From NCBI GenBank assembly GCA_020861205.1, contig JAJBSY010000169.1, positions 1-7,495 on the forward strand: 7,495 nt of DNA, given 5' to 3'. Shown in pieces: positions 6,687 through 7,495 of this stretch. Below the pieces are notes generated by a model, which made no database searches, was not told where the DNA came from, and saw nothing but the letters and a program-made list of their open reading frames with translations. Position 1 is the first letter of the stretch, and each line of letters opens with the position of its first letter. The position numbers and the translations under genes were made by a program. Origin of the DNA: Deltaproteobacteria bacterium (lineage in GTDB: Bacteria > Desulfobacterota > Desulfovibrionia > Desulfovibrionales > Desulfovibrionaceae).

Positions 6687-7495
6687 TCAGCGTTGCAGCA
6701 ATGACGGCAAGGTCAGGCTGAGAGCCGGGATATAGGTTATCATCATAAGACCCACAAGCGACACGAGCAGGTACCAGATGAGGTACTTGTTCACGACCTT
6801 TCCGATCGTTCCCCCGTGGATGCCCGCCGCCACGTAAAGGTTGACCCCCAGCGGCGGCGTGATCATGCCGATGCAGAGGTTGACGACCATGACCGTGCCG
6901 AACAGGATCGGGTTGATCTTCAGGGCCAGGGCGATGGGCATGAGGATGGGCGCGGTCAGCATGATGGCCGCGTTGGTTTCCATGAATGTACCGAGGATCA
7001 GCAGCATGATGTTCACGAGCAGGAGGAACACCAGGGGATCCGACGTGATCTGGGTCACGAACCGCGCGATGGCGGCCGGGATCATGTAGCGCGTCATGAT
7101 ATAGCCGAACGCCATGGCGCAGGCGATGATGAACATGACCAGGGCCGAATTGATGGCCGAGCGTTTGAAGATGGCCGGCAGTTCCTTCCAGGTGACTTCC
7201 CTGTAGATGTAGAGACCAAGGAAGAGCCCGTAGAAGAGGGCCACGCAGGCCGCCTCCGTGGGCGTGAAGATGCCGCCGTAAATACCGCCCAGAATGATGA
7301 TGGGCATCAACAGGGCCCAGGCTGCTTCCTTGAACGCCTTCCAAAGATCCGCTCCGCTGACCTTGTGGTCGTCATGCACGCGGTAGCCTTTTTTTCTGCC
7401 TATGTAATAGGCGTAGCAGCACATCAGCAGGCAAAGGAGAATGCCCGGGACGATGCCCGCGATGAACAACGCCCCGATGGCCGCGCCCGTCGCGA
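6687..7495 (-). CDS. dctM: TRAP transporter large permease subunit (DctM type), C-terminal part
   Basis: The large membrane subunit of a tripartite ATP-independent periplasmic transporter carries a small carboxylate or sulfonate across the inner membrane, driven by the Na+ or H+ gradient. The reading frame is open to the right edge; the TTG at 7469-7467 is an internal Leu codon. 268 residues are visible, so about 160 N-terminal residues of a usual 425-430 are missing. Seen: ALFIAGIVPG, GIFTPTEAACVALFYGL, GTFMETNAAIMLTAPILMP and ITPPLGVNLYVAAGI, all hallmarks of DctM, plus many long hydrophobic segments consistent with the last half of the membrane helices. The binding protein (DctP) and small subunit (DctQ), if present, would lie further right, outside the window. 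It is followed after 22 bases by the CitE-like gene, so the transported acid is probably the substrate of that operon. The ligand cannot be read from this subunit. Confidence 0.93.
   Translation of the reverse strand, partial: ATGAAIGALFIAGIVPGILLCLLMCCYAYYIGRKKGYRVHDDHKVSGADLWKAFKEAAWALLMPIIILGGIYGGIFTPTEAACVALFYGLFLGLYIYREVTWKELPAIFKRSAINSALVMFIIACAMAFGYIMTRYMIPAAIARFVTQITSDPLVFLLLVNIMLLILGTFMETNAAIMLTAPILMPIALALKINPILFGTVMVVNLCIGMITPPLGVNLYVAAGIHGGTIGKVVNKYLIWYLLVSLVGLMMITYIPALSLTLPSLLQR

Noticed and set aside
6337..7344. Minus-strand open frame of 335 codons overlapping dctM and the CitE-like gene in another frame
   Set aside because: His- and Arg-rich shadow frame crossing two real genes; no hydrophobic or family pattern.

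Overview
The window is about 7.5 kb of moderately GC-rich bacterial DNA holding six protein genes, all of them metabolic. Three lie on the plus strand in the left half and three on the minus strand in the right half, and the two sets converge on an intergenic region at about 4145-4343. The first and last genes are cut by the window edges. The mix of an acylating aldehyde dehydrogenase, a TRAP-type organic-acid carrier, a succinate-type CoA-transferase and a LarA-like protein would suit an anaerobic proteobacterium, and a sulfonate- or organic-acid-using Desulfovibrionaceae member is my best guess. This rests on gene content only; no RNA marker gene is present.

Left half, plus strand. The C-terminal two thirds of a succinate/acetate-type CoA-transferase (1-991) is followed after 93 bases by a complete dihydrolipoyl dehydrogenase (1085-2488); the two look co-transcribed. 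A gene-free stretch of 333 bases (2489-2821) follows. Its last 100 bases contain overlapping, mutually exclusive inverted repeats just ahead of the strong ribosome binding site of a 440-residue LarA-like protein (2822-4144).

Right half, minus strand, read from the right edge. A TRAP transporter large membrane subunit (DctM type, N-terminus outside the window) is followed after 22 bases by a CitE/HpcH-type CoA-ester lyase with a GTG start (6664-5786). After another 56 bases comes a CoA-acylating aldehyde dehydrogenase of the sulfoacetaldehyde dehydrogenase (SauS)/EutE kind (5729-4344). Each downstream gene has a good ribosome binding site, so this looks like one operon. A 28-bp perfect palindrome with a nearby minus-strand T-run sits at its 3' end.

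Together the minus-strand genes describe import of a small carboxylate (TRAP), carbon-carbon cleavage or formation on a CoA ester (CitE-like), and interconversion of an acyl-CoA with an aldehyde (acylating dehydrogenase). The nearby LarA-like protein could change the stereochemistry of a 2-hydroxy acid, and the CoA-transferase could activate an acid with CoA. No substrate can be fixed from the sequence. The combination is a plausible, possibly undescribed catabolic module for a hydroxy or sulfo acid, but that is inference. I saw no tRNA, rRNA, CRISPR array, insertion sequence or phage gene.
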